From: Turbatrix aceti
Lineage: Eukaryota > Nematoda > Chromadorea > Rhabditida > Panagrolaimidae
DNA: 64,000 nucleotides
Reading direction: 5' to 3'
Assembly (NCBI GenBank): GCA_963969345.1
Contig: OZ017767.1
Location: 186,001 to 250,000, forward strand
Of the stretch, positions 12,823-22,282 are shown one piece after another. Both the position numbers and the translations under genes were made by a program. Position 1 is the first letter of the stretch; every line of letters starts with the position of its first letter. The notes under the pieces were generated by a model. The model saw only the letters and a list, made by a program, of their open reading frames with translations, had not been told where the DNA came from and ran no database searches.

Positions 12823-13053
12823 ATGCATAAAAAACGGAGTGAACAGAGCAGTCAAAAAGAGGTTGATTTTAGGAACGAAATGATGATTCGAACTGATAAT
12901 TTCTTTTCATTAATGAAGGAAATTAGGAAAGACAACATGAAAGCAGCACGAGCACACATTGTTGAGAATCTGATTTTAATCGAAAATGAAAAGCACGACA
13001 AAATGATTTTTGTTTCGCTACAAAATAACAAAGTTAGCTATGTATACAACCAT
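12823..13053 (+). CDS. Possible single exon of an unrecognised gene
   Basis: From the ATG at 12823 an open frame of 77 codons ends in phase at CAT|GTAAGT, a strong donor, at 13053/13054. The peptide is highly charged and probably helical, with runs such as KKRSEQSSQKEVDFRNEMMI and SLMKEIRKDNMKAARAHIVE, unlike the low-complexity ORFs around it. No upstream acceptor, partner exon or protein family is recognised, and the next exon was not found. It may be a first exon, a gene fragment or chance. Confidence 0.25.
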
Positions 13054-14736
13054 GTAAGTTTGTTATACATACTTTTGCATTATTAAAAATTTATGAATTT
13101 GTATTTATAATAATTAATGAAAAACAAGATCTTTATTTATTTATTTTTTATAGTATGTAATTGTGAAAATATAAACGGAAAACAAAAATAAATAGAAACA
13201 GCACTGCAATTTGTTAAAATATGATTTCTCGTACAAAAAAAATAAATTTTATAGTTAAGAAATATTTTTGGTATAAATAAAAGTTAAATGCAAACAATTT
13301 GGCTTCTTTTTGTTTTGGTGTCAGACAATCTTTCTGGTATCCTGACTACTTCAAACCGTTTTCGTGGTATCAATCTGAACTTTTAGTTTAGCTGATGTAA
13401 AAAAATTGTCCGTTAAGTCTCGAAAAAACAACATATGTATTGGTCAAGTCATCAAGGAATTCAAAAAGTAAGTGCCGACTTTCGTGCCAACGGCAAACAC
13501 TTTGTGTTGTTTGCTGTAAAGCTGTCAAACAAACGAGCCTATCAGCGAAAGAAAAGAGCAAAATTTTAAGGCAACGGTTCATGCAAACCAGTGTAGTAAG
13601 TTGTATGAGCAGTCGTCAACGACGGTAGTCGTCCTGTACTGCAAAAATGCCATGCCAATAAGTGAAGATGTCGGGGCGAGAGGGACATCGCAAAAGTACT
13701 TTATTCAATTTTGATGAGATTGATAGCAAACGAAAATGCTCCATGAACAAGTGTTATCCATAGCCTCCGGCGTCTGACGTGAAATTTTTTTGAAGCACAG
13801 CAAAAATATTAGCACTACAGAAGCCGCGATAAAATTGACAGCTGTCAACTGTGATTTTATTTAGAAGACGGGGGAAGGAAACAAACAGAGATGTCTTTTG
13901 ATCTATAATTGACGCCTGAGCTGCTGTGAGCCTTGTGGGCTAATTCAATGGGGCAAGATTTATTTTTCATGCTTGCAACAACAACATCCCTGTTAGGAAT
14001 AAAGACAATACCCCAGCAGGAAGAATAATCTTCTACGATCACCATTGACAATCATGACACGCAGGAAGTCAAGTCTGCATGCGTTCGTTCGTTCCCGCGC
14101 GGGAGGGGCGACAAGCCAAGAGGGGGATGCATTTATTGTTTGGACTTGATTTCCGGCTTTGTACTTAGCTTGAGAAAAAAAGAAAACAGAGCGCAGCGGT
14201 AGTGGGGGGTGGCAACGACGAAATTAGAGACAAATGTGAGCAGACCGTCGAACAAGTAAGTCAGACGGGGCTATTTGCCTACCGATTGGAGGGGTAATTA
14301 TGTAATTTTTTCAATAGAACTGTGAAATGCGCTATCATGCCCGAGTTCTTGAAAGAAAAGACAAAATTAAAGAAAACATCGACATTTGTGCATTGTAAAT
14401 TTTGTAAATCAATGGTGCCGTGCTTGCCGTCTATGCGCACAAGTGAGATAAGAAGCAAAGTGACCATGAAAAAGTCCTTGAACTGTTGGGGATGTAAATA
14501 ATTGAATAATTACATCCCCAAGGCAAGAAGAAAATAATTAGCTTGTATGTTTTTGGGTTAGTCAGAACTGTCGATTTGAGCGATAAAAAAATAGTCATGA
14601 AAAAAAATTAATTTTCGAACTTTCATTCATATAAAAAATAATTATTTTGAACTGTCTTTCATCATCATTTGCATAACATGCGCGTACGTAATCATTTTTG
14701 TGAACAAAATCACACAACGCATTCTACATTGTCAAA
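13054..14736. other. Upstream flank of the transporter gene
   Basis: No protein-coding exon is supported here. A near-perfect hairpin lies at about 14485-14522 (GGGGATGTAA against TTACATCCCC with an AT-rich loop). A G/C-richer patch is at about 14085-14225. I cannot identify a TATA box or SL acceptor close to the transporter start codon. Confidence 0.45.
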
Positions 14737-16645
14737 ATGCAGTGTTTGCTGAAGTGCACATCGTAAGTTTTTTTCCTTCCAAGTAATTTTATAGTAATAA
14801 AACGTTTTAGCCGTAAGAAAGTGAAAATCGATGAATCAACACTCGATGAAATTGATGCCGAAAGAGTAATGAATGAATTCGGACAATGGGGCAGGTACCA
14901 AATGCTTGGCTATTATCTCTGCATGGTCCTGAACATCATACAGTCAATGGCCATGTTTGTCATGCCTTTTGTCCAAGCCACGCCCGATAAGGAATGCGTT
15001 AACGCAACGACTGGAGAGACTCTGACTTCTTGGTATGTTGACAAGGAAGGTGAAAACAAAGCATGTCGACTCATTGATCCCAATCTTATTGACGGAACTT
15101 CGTTTGCTTGTGGCGAGCAAGACACGCGCCTGGTAACTAACCATACCGCTGCAGTCACGAGTATGCTTGTCGAGTTCAACTATACATGCTCAAACTACCT
15201 CATTCGAGAATCAGGATTAACAATTTATACAATTGCGGCGTTTACTTGCGTGCCGACAATATCTCACTTCTCCGATGTCTACGGTAGGAAGCTGATGCTT
15301 ACAGTGACGCTAGTGGTTTCACTAGTGGCAAGTTTTGCTTGTGCAGCAGCTCCATATTTTTGGACATTTCTTGTTCTAAGGTTCATTGTCGGTGCATCCA
15401 CAGATGTAAGTAGTTGTACCGTAACTATAAATATTTTTAGTATGTTTCAGGGTCTCGCAACGATAACCGCAATTCTCTCATGCGAGATGGTTGTACAGGA
15501 AACCAGATCATGGGTTGGACTTGTTTACAGCTTTGCTTGGGTGACAGGATATTTCACGGTTGGACTTATCAGTGTGTATCCCATGAACTGGAGGCTTTTC
15601 TACGTTCTTTGCATGACACCTGGACTTATCGGTCTTATCTTTATCATCTTTATAAACGAATCTCCACACTGGCTGGCAGCGCACAAACGGCACAAAGAAC
15701 TTGGAGAATACATATCCAACTCCATAGCTTTTAATGGAAAAGACGTTGATTTGTCAATATGCACGATTTCGTCGACGAGACGAGAAATCAGGAACGACCA
15801 AGAAAATGCAGAACATCACTACAAGAGAGCACTTAAAAAACCCATGTTATACCTTTTTATTGTTGTCAACGGCATTTTGCAGTAAGTATTCTATAAACCA
15901 ACTTAAGGCATTTATCTTTTTTAGGTTTACCATCCAGATGTACTACTTTGCGCTCACCCTAACAAGTCTGTCTCTCAGTCGGGATCCTTTTCTTGGATAC
16001 ATGTTGTCAGGTCTCATCGAAATTCCGGGAGGTATAATTGTCATTCCTCTAATGTCGCACTTTGGTCGGCGATCATTGACCATCACGTCGCTTGTCCTTC
16101 AAGCTGTTTTTGTTGCCGGATATCCTTATCTGCAACGTGAGTCTGTCTATCAGTTGATTTAATTTAGATAAAAATATATATTTCAGAAACGGAGCATGAA
16201 TATCTTGCCATTGCATGCAATCTGGTGGGAAAACTTGCCAATGGAGTAGCGCAAGTTGTTCATCCTATCCTTGTGTCCGAAATGTTTCCCACCAAAATGA
16301 GAACAATAACGTACGCTGCCGTCAATGTGCCTCAAAGTCTGGGAATTCTTTTGTCGCCATACGTCAAATATGCTGTACGTCAAATATTATACCTTCAAAA
16401 AATTTCTAAATATTTTGCAGACATTTGGATATCCACCGCTACCTTTTCTCCTTCTCGCAGGGATTTCAACGCTCAGCGCATGCTTAGCACTCATACTTCC
16501 TGAGACAAAAGGCAAAAAGTTGCCTGAAGACGTTGATGAAATGGATAATGGTCCGTTGGGACAACTACTTAAGCCAAGCAAGAAAAAAAATACTACATCG
16601 TCTTCTACAACCCCTCCCCGATTAGGAAAGATTAAAAGTAAATAA
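14737..16645 (+). CDS. SLC22-family organic ion transporter, 6 exons, about 558 aa
   Basis: Exons: 14737-14762, 14811-15405, 15451-15881, 15925-16136, 16187-16374, 16421-16645; all phases agree, total 1677 nt. The first exon encodes M-QCLLKCTS and is shorter than any ORF scan would report. SLC22 features: a membrane segment near residue 40; a large Cys- and N-glycosylation-rich extracellular loop (NHT, NYT sequons) before the second segment; the major-facilitator motif DVYGRK; NESPHWL, like the family's ESPRWL; and the C-terminal LPETKG. Length is normal for SLC22. It should be a plasma-membrane, twelve-segment carrier of organic cations, anions or carnitine; the substrate cannot be told. The second intron (15406-15450) is 45 nt, stop-free and a multiple of three, so it reads as coding if retained. 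Confidence 0.9.
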
Positions 16646-16900
16646 ATATTTTTTTGTAATTTATTTTATTATAACCAGTATATCCATTAGGGGTAAACGA
16701 TTTATTTATTTGTTTTTACTTGTACACACCAGTTAACCGTAAAAAATCAGGAAAAAGAGGTAAGAAGAGAGGGGATACTTTTTTGTTCGTTTCAAAGAGT
16801 ACATGTTTATGTAAAAAAAGATATCCGAATAGCACTCGTTTTAGTAATAAAATTAACAATTAAAATAAAATCTCCCGGAAATCATTTCGTGATACTAAAT
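16646..16900 (+). other. 3' flank of the transporter gene
   Basis: AATAAA motifs occur directly after the stop codon (around 16640-16646) and could serve as polyadenylation signals. The rest is AT-rich with no gene. Confidence 0.5.
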
Positions 16901-17116
16901 GGGAACTCATATAAAGGAAACATGGACGTCATTTGTGCCTCCTAACATCTGGTCTAATGATAACTAACCACTGAGTAATGGTGAAATAAATAAATAAATA
17001 AATAAATAAAGGAAACAAAAGCCAGAGTTACCGGAAGACGTGGATGAAATGGATCATGGACCGTTAGGACAACTTGAAACCGGGGGGCTACATCGTCTAC
17101 ATCGTCTCCCCAATTG
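16901..17116 (+). pseudogene. Decayed copy of the SLC22 last exon, split by a retroelement
   Basis: After removal of the 83-bp insertion at 16923-17005 and one copy of its target duplication, this stretch aligns with 16490-16620 of the transporter's last exon. CCGGAAGACGTGGATGAAAT matches CCTGAAGACGTTGATGAAAT in the gene, GGACCGTTAGGACAACTT matches GGTCCGTTGGGACAACTA, and CTACATCGTCTACA matches a later part. The copy lacks an intact frame. It is the remnant of a tandem paralogue or a local duplication of the gene's 3' end. Confidence 0.75.
16923..17005 (+). mobile_element. 83-bp 5'-truncated non-LTR family B insertion
   Basis: The fragment runs from TGGACGTCATTTGTGCCTCC through TCTAATGATAACTAACCACT and GAGTAATGGTGA to an (AAAT)n tail. 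A perfect 12-bp target duplication, ATAAAGGAAACA, lies at 16911-16922 and 17006-17017. This is the product expected of target-primed reverse transcription with strong 5' truncation. It sits inside the transporter pseudogene fragment. Confidence 0.85.
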
Positions 17117-17452
17117 TGAATGAATCTTTGAGAAATTAAAAAGACAGTTAAGCATATGAATGTTTTATTAACCTCATCATCAACGCCAAGAATCGCACTT
17201 TAATGTTTTGTATCAAATCACGAGAGCCTATATGTATTACTGTTAATCTTTTTCAAGGAGATCAAAGGTTGGATAATTATTCTTGACATCCTACTGACGT
17301 GCAGAATGTTCCATTTTGGTGAGTTCTTTGTTGTAAAAAGGATGAATGACTGTCCCTCTCATTTACTGCAACGATGAAAAATGTATTTTTTTGCGATCTA
17401 TGTTTGCATTATGATTAAATCAAGTTAAAAAAATATGCATCACAGGGACGGG
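17117..17452. other. Intergenic DNA, nothing recognised
   Basis: Between the transporter remnant and a family C insertion. No ORF or structured element was recognised. Confidence 0.5.
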
Positions 17453-17462
17453 GTTTTATTTT

Positions 17463-17552
17463 CGTTTTGTTTTTATTTACAGTCCTTCTCAATGGTTAGC
17501 ACCACATTACATACAATATCATAATGCGATTGGGACGTCTACCTCTGTCGAT
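17463..17552 (-). mobile_element. 5'-truncated non-LTR family C insertion
   Basis: The reverse complement matches 4703-4790: GCAGAGGTAGACGTCCCA-like start, ATTATGATATTGTATGTAAT, then AACCATTGAGAAGGACTGTA and an A-rich tail. A 10-bp direct repeat, GTTTTATTTT, flanks it at 17453-17462 and 17553-17562 and is a plausible target duplication, although its A/T composition makes chance more likely than for the other copies. Confidence 0.65.
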
Positions 17553-17562
17553 GTTTTATTTT

Positions 17563-18630
17563 TAATACCACCCTTTTTTGTTCATTTTCTTGCTGTGCTG
17601 CAAAAACCGGAATAAATGATAGGAAGAAAGAAACTTTTTTGTTGTTGTCGTTTTTCATTGTTGCCCGAAAAATGTTCATAGCGGCGATAACAGTTCCTTT
17701 TTTATGGTTTGAGAACTAACTTTGCCGTTGCTTTTTTTGACCTTCAAGACTGATTTTTTATAACAGTACAAATATATTGCTTTTTCAATGATTCATTGTC
17801 GATTCATCATTCATCATCATGCAACGCTTGTCCGCTGACTTTGATGTCAAGTTCTATCATTGATTAGTGTACATGTGTGGTAGCATGCCGGTGGCAAAAA
17901 TTATTTTGTTCTTTGTTTTGCCACTGTGTGACGCAGCATTTGAATAATATCTTGTCAATTTTTGTACTACAGTTTTGCCGTTCGTCATCTTACTCAAACA
18001 TCGATCACATTTTTCTGCTGCGGATTACTCATTTCTTTATCTCACGCAATTTTCATTCATGTCGGTCTTATTACTCTGCAGAGTTATTGATCTATGTAGT
18101 ATACATATAAATACTGGTACTTGCGAGGAGTGCAAATTGTAATCTACTTTGCACATTTTTTTTGTTTTTGCTACTTAAAGGTTTTTCATCATCATACATT
18201 TTTTTATTATTCACTTTGATTTTAACATTGTATATGTTGTTAATATGTTTGTAAAAAATATATTATACTAGTTTTGTGATTTTTGTGAATTGGTTGGTGT
18301 GCTAGGTTATGGTTGTTGTGAATTCAATTTCTCTCGTGCAAAAACTTACAAAGATAAATGAAAAGTCATAAATTTTTTGCTCTGACCGTTTTTCATAGCT
18401 CCATTTTATGGGTTTATAAGAAAGCACATTTTACTTTTACTTGGCTGTACCTCTACAATTCATTCAAAGCCGAAATCAAAAAAATTTTTCCTTATCTTAT
18501 CAGAAGTCCCGAAGTTTGTCATTTTTCGCCTTATTTACCCAGACACTTATCAATGTTATGACCTTGCGTTCTTTTTTTCTAATTTTTTAAAATTCCGTTT
18601 TTATATTTTTAGAAAGTTTTTTTGAATTTC
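17563..18630. other. Upstream region of the sphingosine kinase gene
   Basis: T-rich sequence with short ORFs only (for example 17877-18110 and 18358-18561), neither recognisable nor splice-supported. Two T-rich acceptor-like tracts lie close to the gene start, at about 18612 and 18632. No core promoter is identifiable. Confidence 0.45.
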
Positions 18631-18632
18631 AG
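18622..18632 (+). other. Probable spliced-leader acceptor of the sphingosine kinase gene
   Basis: TTTGAATTTCAG ends 2 nt before the ATG at 18635. With no visible upstream coding exon, this looks like a trans-splice acceptor that leaves a 2-nt native 5' UTR. An upstream noncoding cis exon is the alternative. Confidence 0.5.
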
Positions 18633-18634
18633 CT

Positions 18635-20315
18635 ATGACGCCTGATCCGGTCGTTATAGGACAACTTGAAAACGAAGTTCTCCAGGGTGATATTTCTCTT
18701 TGCTCTGATTTGCCATGGAACGCACAAACCGTTCCACAACCTTATTTTGTTCTGCATCGCACAGACAAATCAACATTGAGACTCTACGTTGACGATTTTC
18801 TGTCAATCAATGCCTTAGACGCAGATAAAGCTCGCGTTATTCTATATCCCCTTCTTGTACCGGGTAAAAACAGTCGACGAAAAATAGAAGGCTTTATTTA
18901 TGGCCGGGAAGTCATCAGCGTCCTTTCTGATACTCTGGCTGCACGTCCTATCTGGCGTGAGTATTTTTGCCAAAATAGTTTTTTAATGAAATCAATAAAA
19001 TTCAGCACACGCTCCTAAATACCTGACGTTTCGCAGAGTTCTCGTTCTTTTGAATCCATTTAGTGGTAAAAAAAAAGCCTTGAAAATGTTTGATGCAGAA
19101 TGTCGACCAATTTTCGAAGAAGGCGGACTCAAATGTGAAGTCAAATATACGAGTAAGTTCTTTTCGATCTTTTTGGAATACAAAAATATAAAAAAAATAA
19201 TTTTTATTTACCATATGTTTTGACATTTCTTTCCACTTTTTTCAGCACATGTGGGCCACGCAATCGAAATAGCACAAACCGTCGATCTCAATAGATATGA
19301 CTCTGTAGCCATTGTGAGTGGCGATGGATTGGTAAATGAATTTTTGACCGGACTTCTGACAAGACCAGACGTCGCTCGTGCACTACGGTTACCGATTCAG
19401 CATATTCCGGGTGGTACAAGCAATGCATTAGCTGCATCGATCGCCTTCAAATCAGGGGAACCATTTTCGCCAAGAGGCGGGTTTTGCCGGGAAATGGCGC
19501 TCATCGGCGCATCGCCGATTCCCGCGTATCGCAGGCTACGGCTTCATCACTTCCACTCAGCTGCCGACGGTCGACGTGTCATGTTTCTTTCCGCCGTTTG
19601 GGGCCTTTTGGCGGATATCGACATTGGCAGTGAGCGTTTTCGATGGGCTGGAATGATTCGATTACACATGGAAGCGGCCATCAGAATCATGCAGCTTCCC
19701 ACTGTGGCAAAGTATGCGGGCACAATTAGCTACCTGCCGGTGACCGATGAAAAATTGTTGAGATCAACTCGGCTGAAGTGGAACGCTGCCAGGAAGGAAT
19801 TCGGTCAAAGGCATTTTCTAGGCGGTGAAGTGGATACGTCTGAGTTAAACGAATGTCGTCCCGGTTCACCCGCGTCTCTGGATGACGTTCTGAAGTCCGC
19901 ATCTCTGACCTGTCTTCCAGAATTCGCGGATCCTGTCCCCGATACTTGGACGACGATTTCGGGAGATTTTGTCTACGCAGCAGTAACATCGCTTTCCCAC
20001 CTCGGCTCTGACGTTCCTTACATGCCCTGCTCTACTCTCGAAGAAAACATCTTCTACTTGTCTTTTGTGGACTGGAAAATGGTAACATCAAGGCTCTCTA
20101 TTGCAAAGATGTTCATAAACTTCGACATCTGCTCGCATCTTGACTATCCTTGCCTACACGTTGTGCCGGTTCATGCTTGTCGGATTGTGCCGGCCCCTGA
20201 TGCGGGGGGATACGTGGCCGTAGATGGCGAGCCCTGCACACGGGGCACTTCATTTCAAGTTGCCGCAACAAAATTTTGTGGCACAGTTGTTGCAAGGCAT
20301 TGCAGAGATGAATGA
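18635..20315 (+). CDS. sphk-1: Sphingosine kinase, 3 exons, about 512 aa
   Basis: Exons: 18635-18956, 19006-19152, 19246-20315; phases agree, total 1539 nt. It phosphorylates sphingosine to sphingosine 1-phosphate, controlling the ceramide/S1P balance at the cytosol-membrane interface. Seen: the nucleotide-binding start RVLVLLNPFSGKKKALKMF (from about residue 118); SGDGLVNEF at 181-189, where D183 matches the catalytic aspartate of the family; PGGTSNALAAS near 211, where animal enzymes usually have PAGSGNALAAS; then the conserved FLSAVWGLLADIDIGSERF and a C-terminal region with FQVAATKFCGTVVAR. The first exon (107 residues) is a less conserved N-terminal domain. Length is slightly above that of known worm enzymes. 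The gene converges with the kinase on the minus strand. Confidence 0.92.
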
Positions 20316-20507
20316 TCAGGTTTTTTTTTCTTTAGGAAGGAATTCAGTATTGCAAATATAATTTTAATTCTCTTGGAGATACTGTGAATAAATTTTTTAA
20401 ATTGCGCAAGGTGCAAACAAATATTTTTTTCTATACAAAAAAGCGTATATTGTAATTGATATCAAGTAATATTTTTTTCTAAATGCATTTACAACTAGTA
20501 CGACTGT
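20316..20507. terminator. Short convergent 3' region with polyadenylation signal
   Basis: Only 192 bp separate the stop codons of the sphingosine kinase (+) and the CK1-like kinase (-). GAATAAATT at about 20387 can serve as the plus-strand polyadenylation signal. The two 3' UTRs must be short or overlap. Confidence 0.5.
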
Positions 20508-21559
20508 TTATTTTTCCCAATCATACGGAAATTCCTTAAAATTGTTAATTTGTATCGACGTTCTGAGGAGGTTCATAATCTTAGCGTAGTTCGGGGTATC
20601 GTAGTAACACAGCGTGTCGACGTAAAACATGATATCGGCGTACTCCTTTGGGCATCCTCCAAAGAGCTCTTTGAGTCCCTCCGTTCTGCAACGTTCCTTG
20701 TACCGCCCAACTTCTTCTCGGTCCTCAATGCTCTTCCATGGCAGACTGCCTCGCGTCAACTCCACCTGCATGTATAGCCATACTTCTAGGTCGTCTTTTC
20801 GGCAGTGATCGCGACTGATATGACAGCTAAGGGGAGCGTAGCGCACGGTTCCACGAAAACCCGCTGCCCAACGCGGTTGGCGAGGTTGATTTTTGTCGTC
20901 GAGAAACTTTCGGGCCATTCCGAAGTCCAGCATGATAACGTGACGGGAGTCTGCCTTACTGATGGCAAAGTTTCCGGGCTAAAAAAGTGGTTTGAGCCGG
21001 CAAGATTAGATTGCCACTCACCTTCAAGTCGCGATGAATATACCCAATTTTGTGTAACTCCTCGACAGCTTCTATGCACTGTATGCCAACTGAGCAGGCA
21101 CAACCAGGAGAAAATTTTTGCGTTTCAGAACTCTTCCGAAGGTCGTGAAAAGATGGTCCGACAAGTGTCATGACGACGTAGTTGTAATCTTTGACTCGTC
21201 CGCGGTCAATGAGCTGGCAGAAATGGGCTGCACCACATCGCTTGAGTTCCGAAAGAACATAAACCTCCATCTTGAGAACTCTCACCTTTTCGGTTGCTTT
21301 TTCAGTTTTGAGGGCAAACTCGCCTTTCGAAATTTTGTCAGTGCGGTCTTCGACGAGGTAAACCGCTCCAAAGCCACCTTCGCCAAGCTTTTTTTTTATG
21401 CGCCATGCACCGACAGTGTCACCAGCGTAAAGCTGCACGATGTCTAGCGTTGGCACTGCGCTTGGACCGTTCGGATCCGGTGGGGGTGCGTTTGCGTTAC
21501 CGGCTGAAAAAAATTTCACAATTTTTATTTTTCATTCAAATAGACTTACGGTCCGGCAT
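20508..21559 (-). CDS. CK1/TTBK-like protein kinase, 3 exons, about 320 aa
   Basis: Exons: 21559-21550 (M-P-D plus one nt), 21503-21022, 20978-20508; phases agree, total 963 nt. The fold is almost only a kinase domain: glycine loop GEGGFGAVY (44-52), catalytic Lys in FALK (K69), HRDLKPGN (160-167) and DFG written LDFGMAR (182-184). The TVRYAP segment after DFG and the short C-terminal lobe place it in casein kinase 1, in the tau-tubulin-kinase-like group that is hugely expanded in nematodes and often germline- or sperm-expressed; that expression is family knowledge, not seen here. The tail after the kinase domain is minimal. All catalytic residues are present, so it is probably active. Confidence 0.9.
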
Positions 21560-21595
21560 ATCGGCGATACGTTTGATAGCAACTCGATGTTGTAA

Positions 21596-21606
21596 CTGAA
21601 ATATAT
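21596..21606 (-). other. Probable spliced-leader acceptor of the CK1-like gene
   Basis: Read on the minus strand, TATATTTCAG is followed 36 nt later by the start codon at 21559. No upstream exon is evident, so a trans-splice acceptor is likely. The 36-nt leader happens to be open in frame with the protein, so an upstream cis exon cannot be excluded. Confidence 0.45.
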
Positions 21607-22282
21607 GAACACATCGAGTTGATTGGAAATCGCCTTTCTATTCTTGGGAACAATGTAAATTTCTTTGCAGCAAAACAACAAGTATTATTTTGTTTTGAGC
21701 ACAAGTTGCGGAAAATTTGCATATGACCACACATTATTTTAACATCGACTTCCTTCGTTTTGCTTCCATGTTGATTACGCATCATTCATTTTTTTTCACA
21801 TGCTCTACTTGTTTTACTTGTTTTATTCTTCACATTTTGCAGAGAAAGTAGTGACAGTAATCATGATGATTATGAAGACGATGGTGGCGATATCCTGTTG
21901 TTTTGCTCTTGTTTGATACCCCCTGTTTCCACCCCTAACAACAAACAAACAAAAATCAGGAGGGTTCGTTCACTCCGTTCACGGTCGGTCTGATAGAAAT
22001 GAGATAATGACAATCAGAATGAATAAGTAATAAAAAAAACAAATCAAAGACGCCGAAAATGGCAGAAACTAAACTGAAAAAAAAGACGGGAAAGCAAATG
22101 AGACAAACAAAAAAATTGAAGGCAAGTGAGAAGACAAAAAAATACAATTGCATGGAGATATCATTTTAAGAGCCGATTACGGAATAACAGATCGACGACT
22201 GATGTTGTTGAGTAGTTGTAAAGTATGTATATAAGATAATCAATGCACCGCTCGTTGATGAGAAAGAATTCTGATTTCAGAC
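21607..22282. other. Gap between CK1-like gene and formin 3' end
   Basis: AT-rich, with no exon recognised. It should hold the promoter of the minus-strand kinase gene and the 3' UTR of the minus-strand formin gene. AATAAA-like motifs on the minus strand are not clear enough to assign. Confidence 0.4.
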
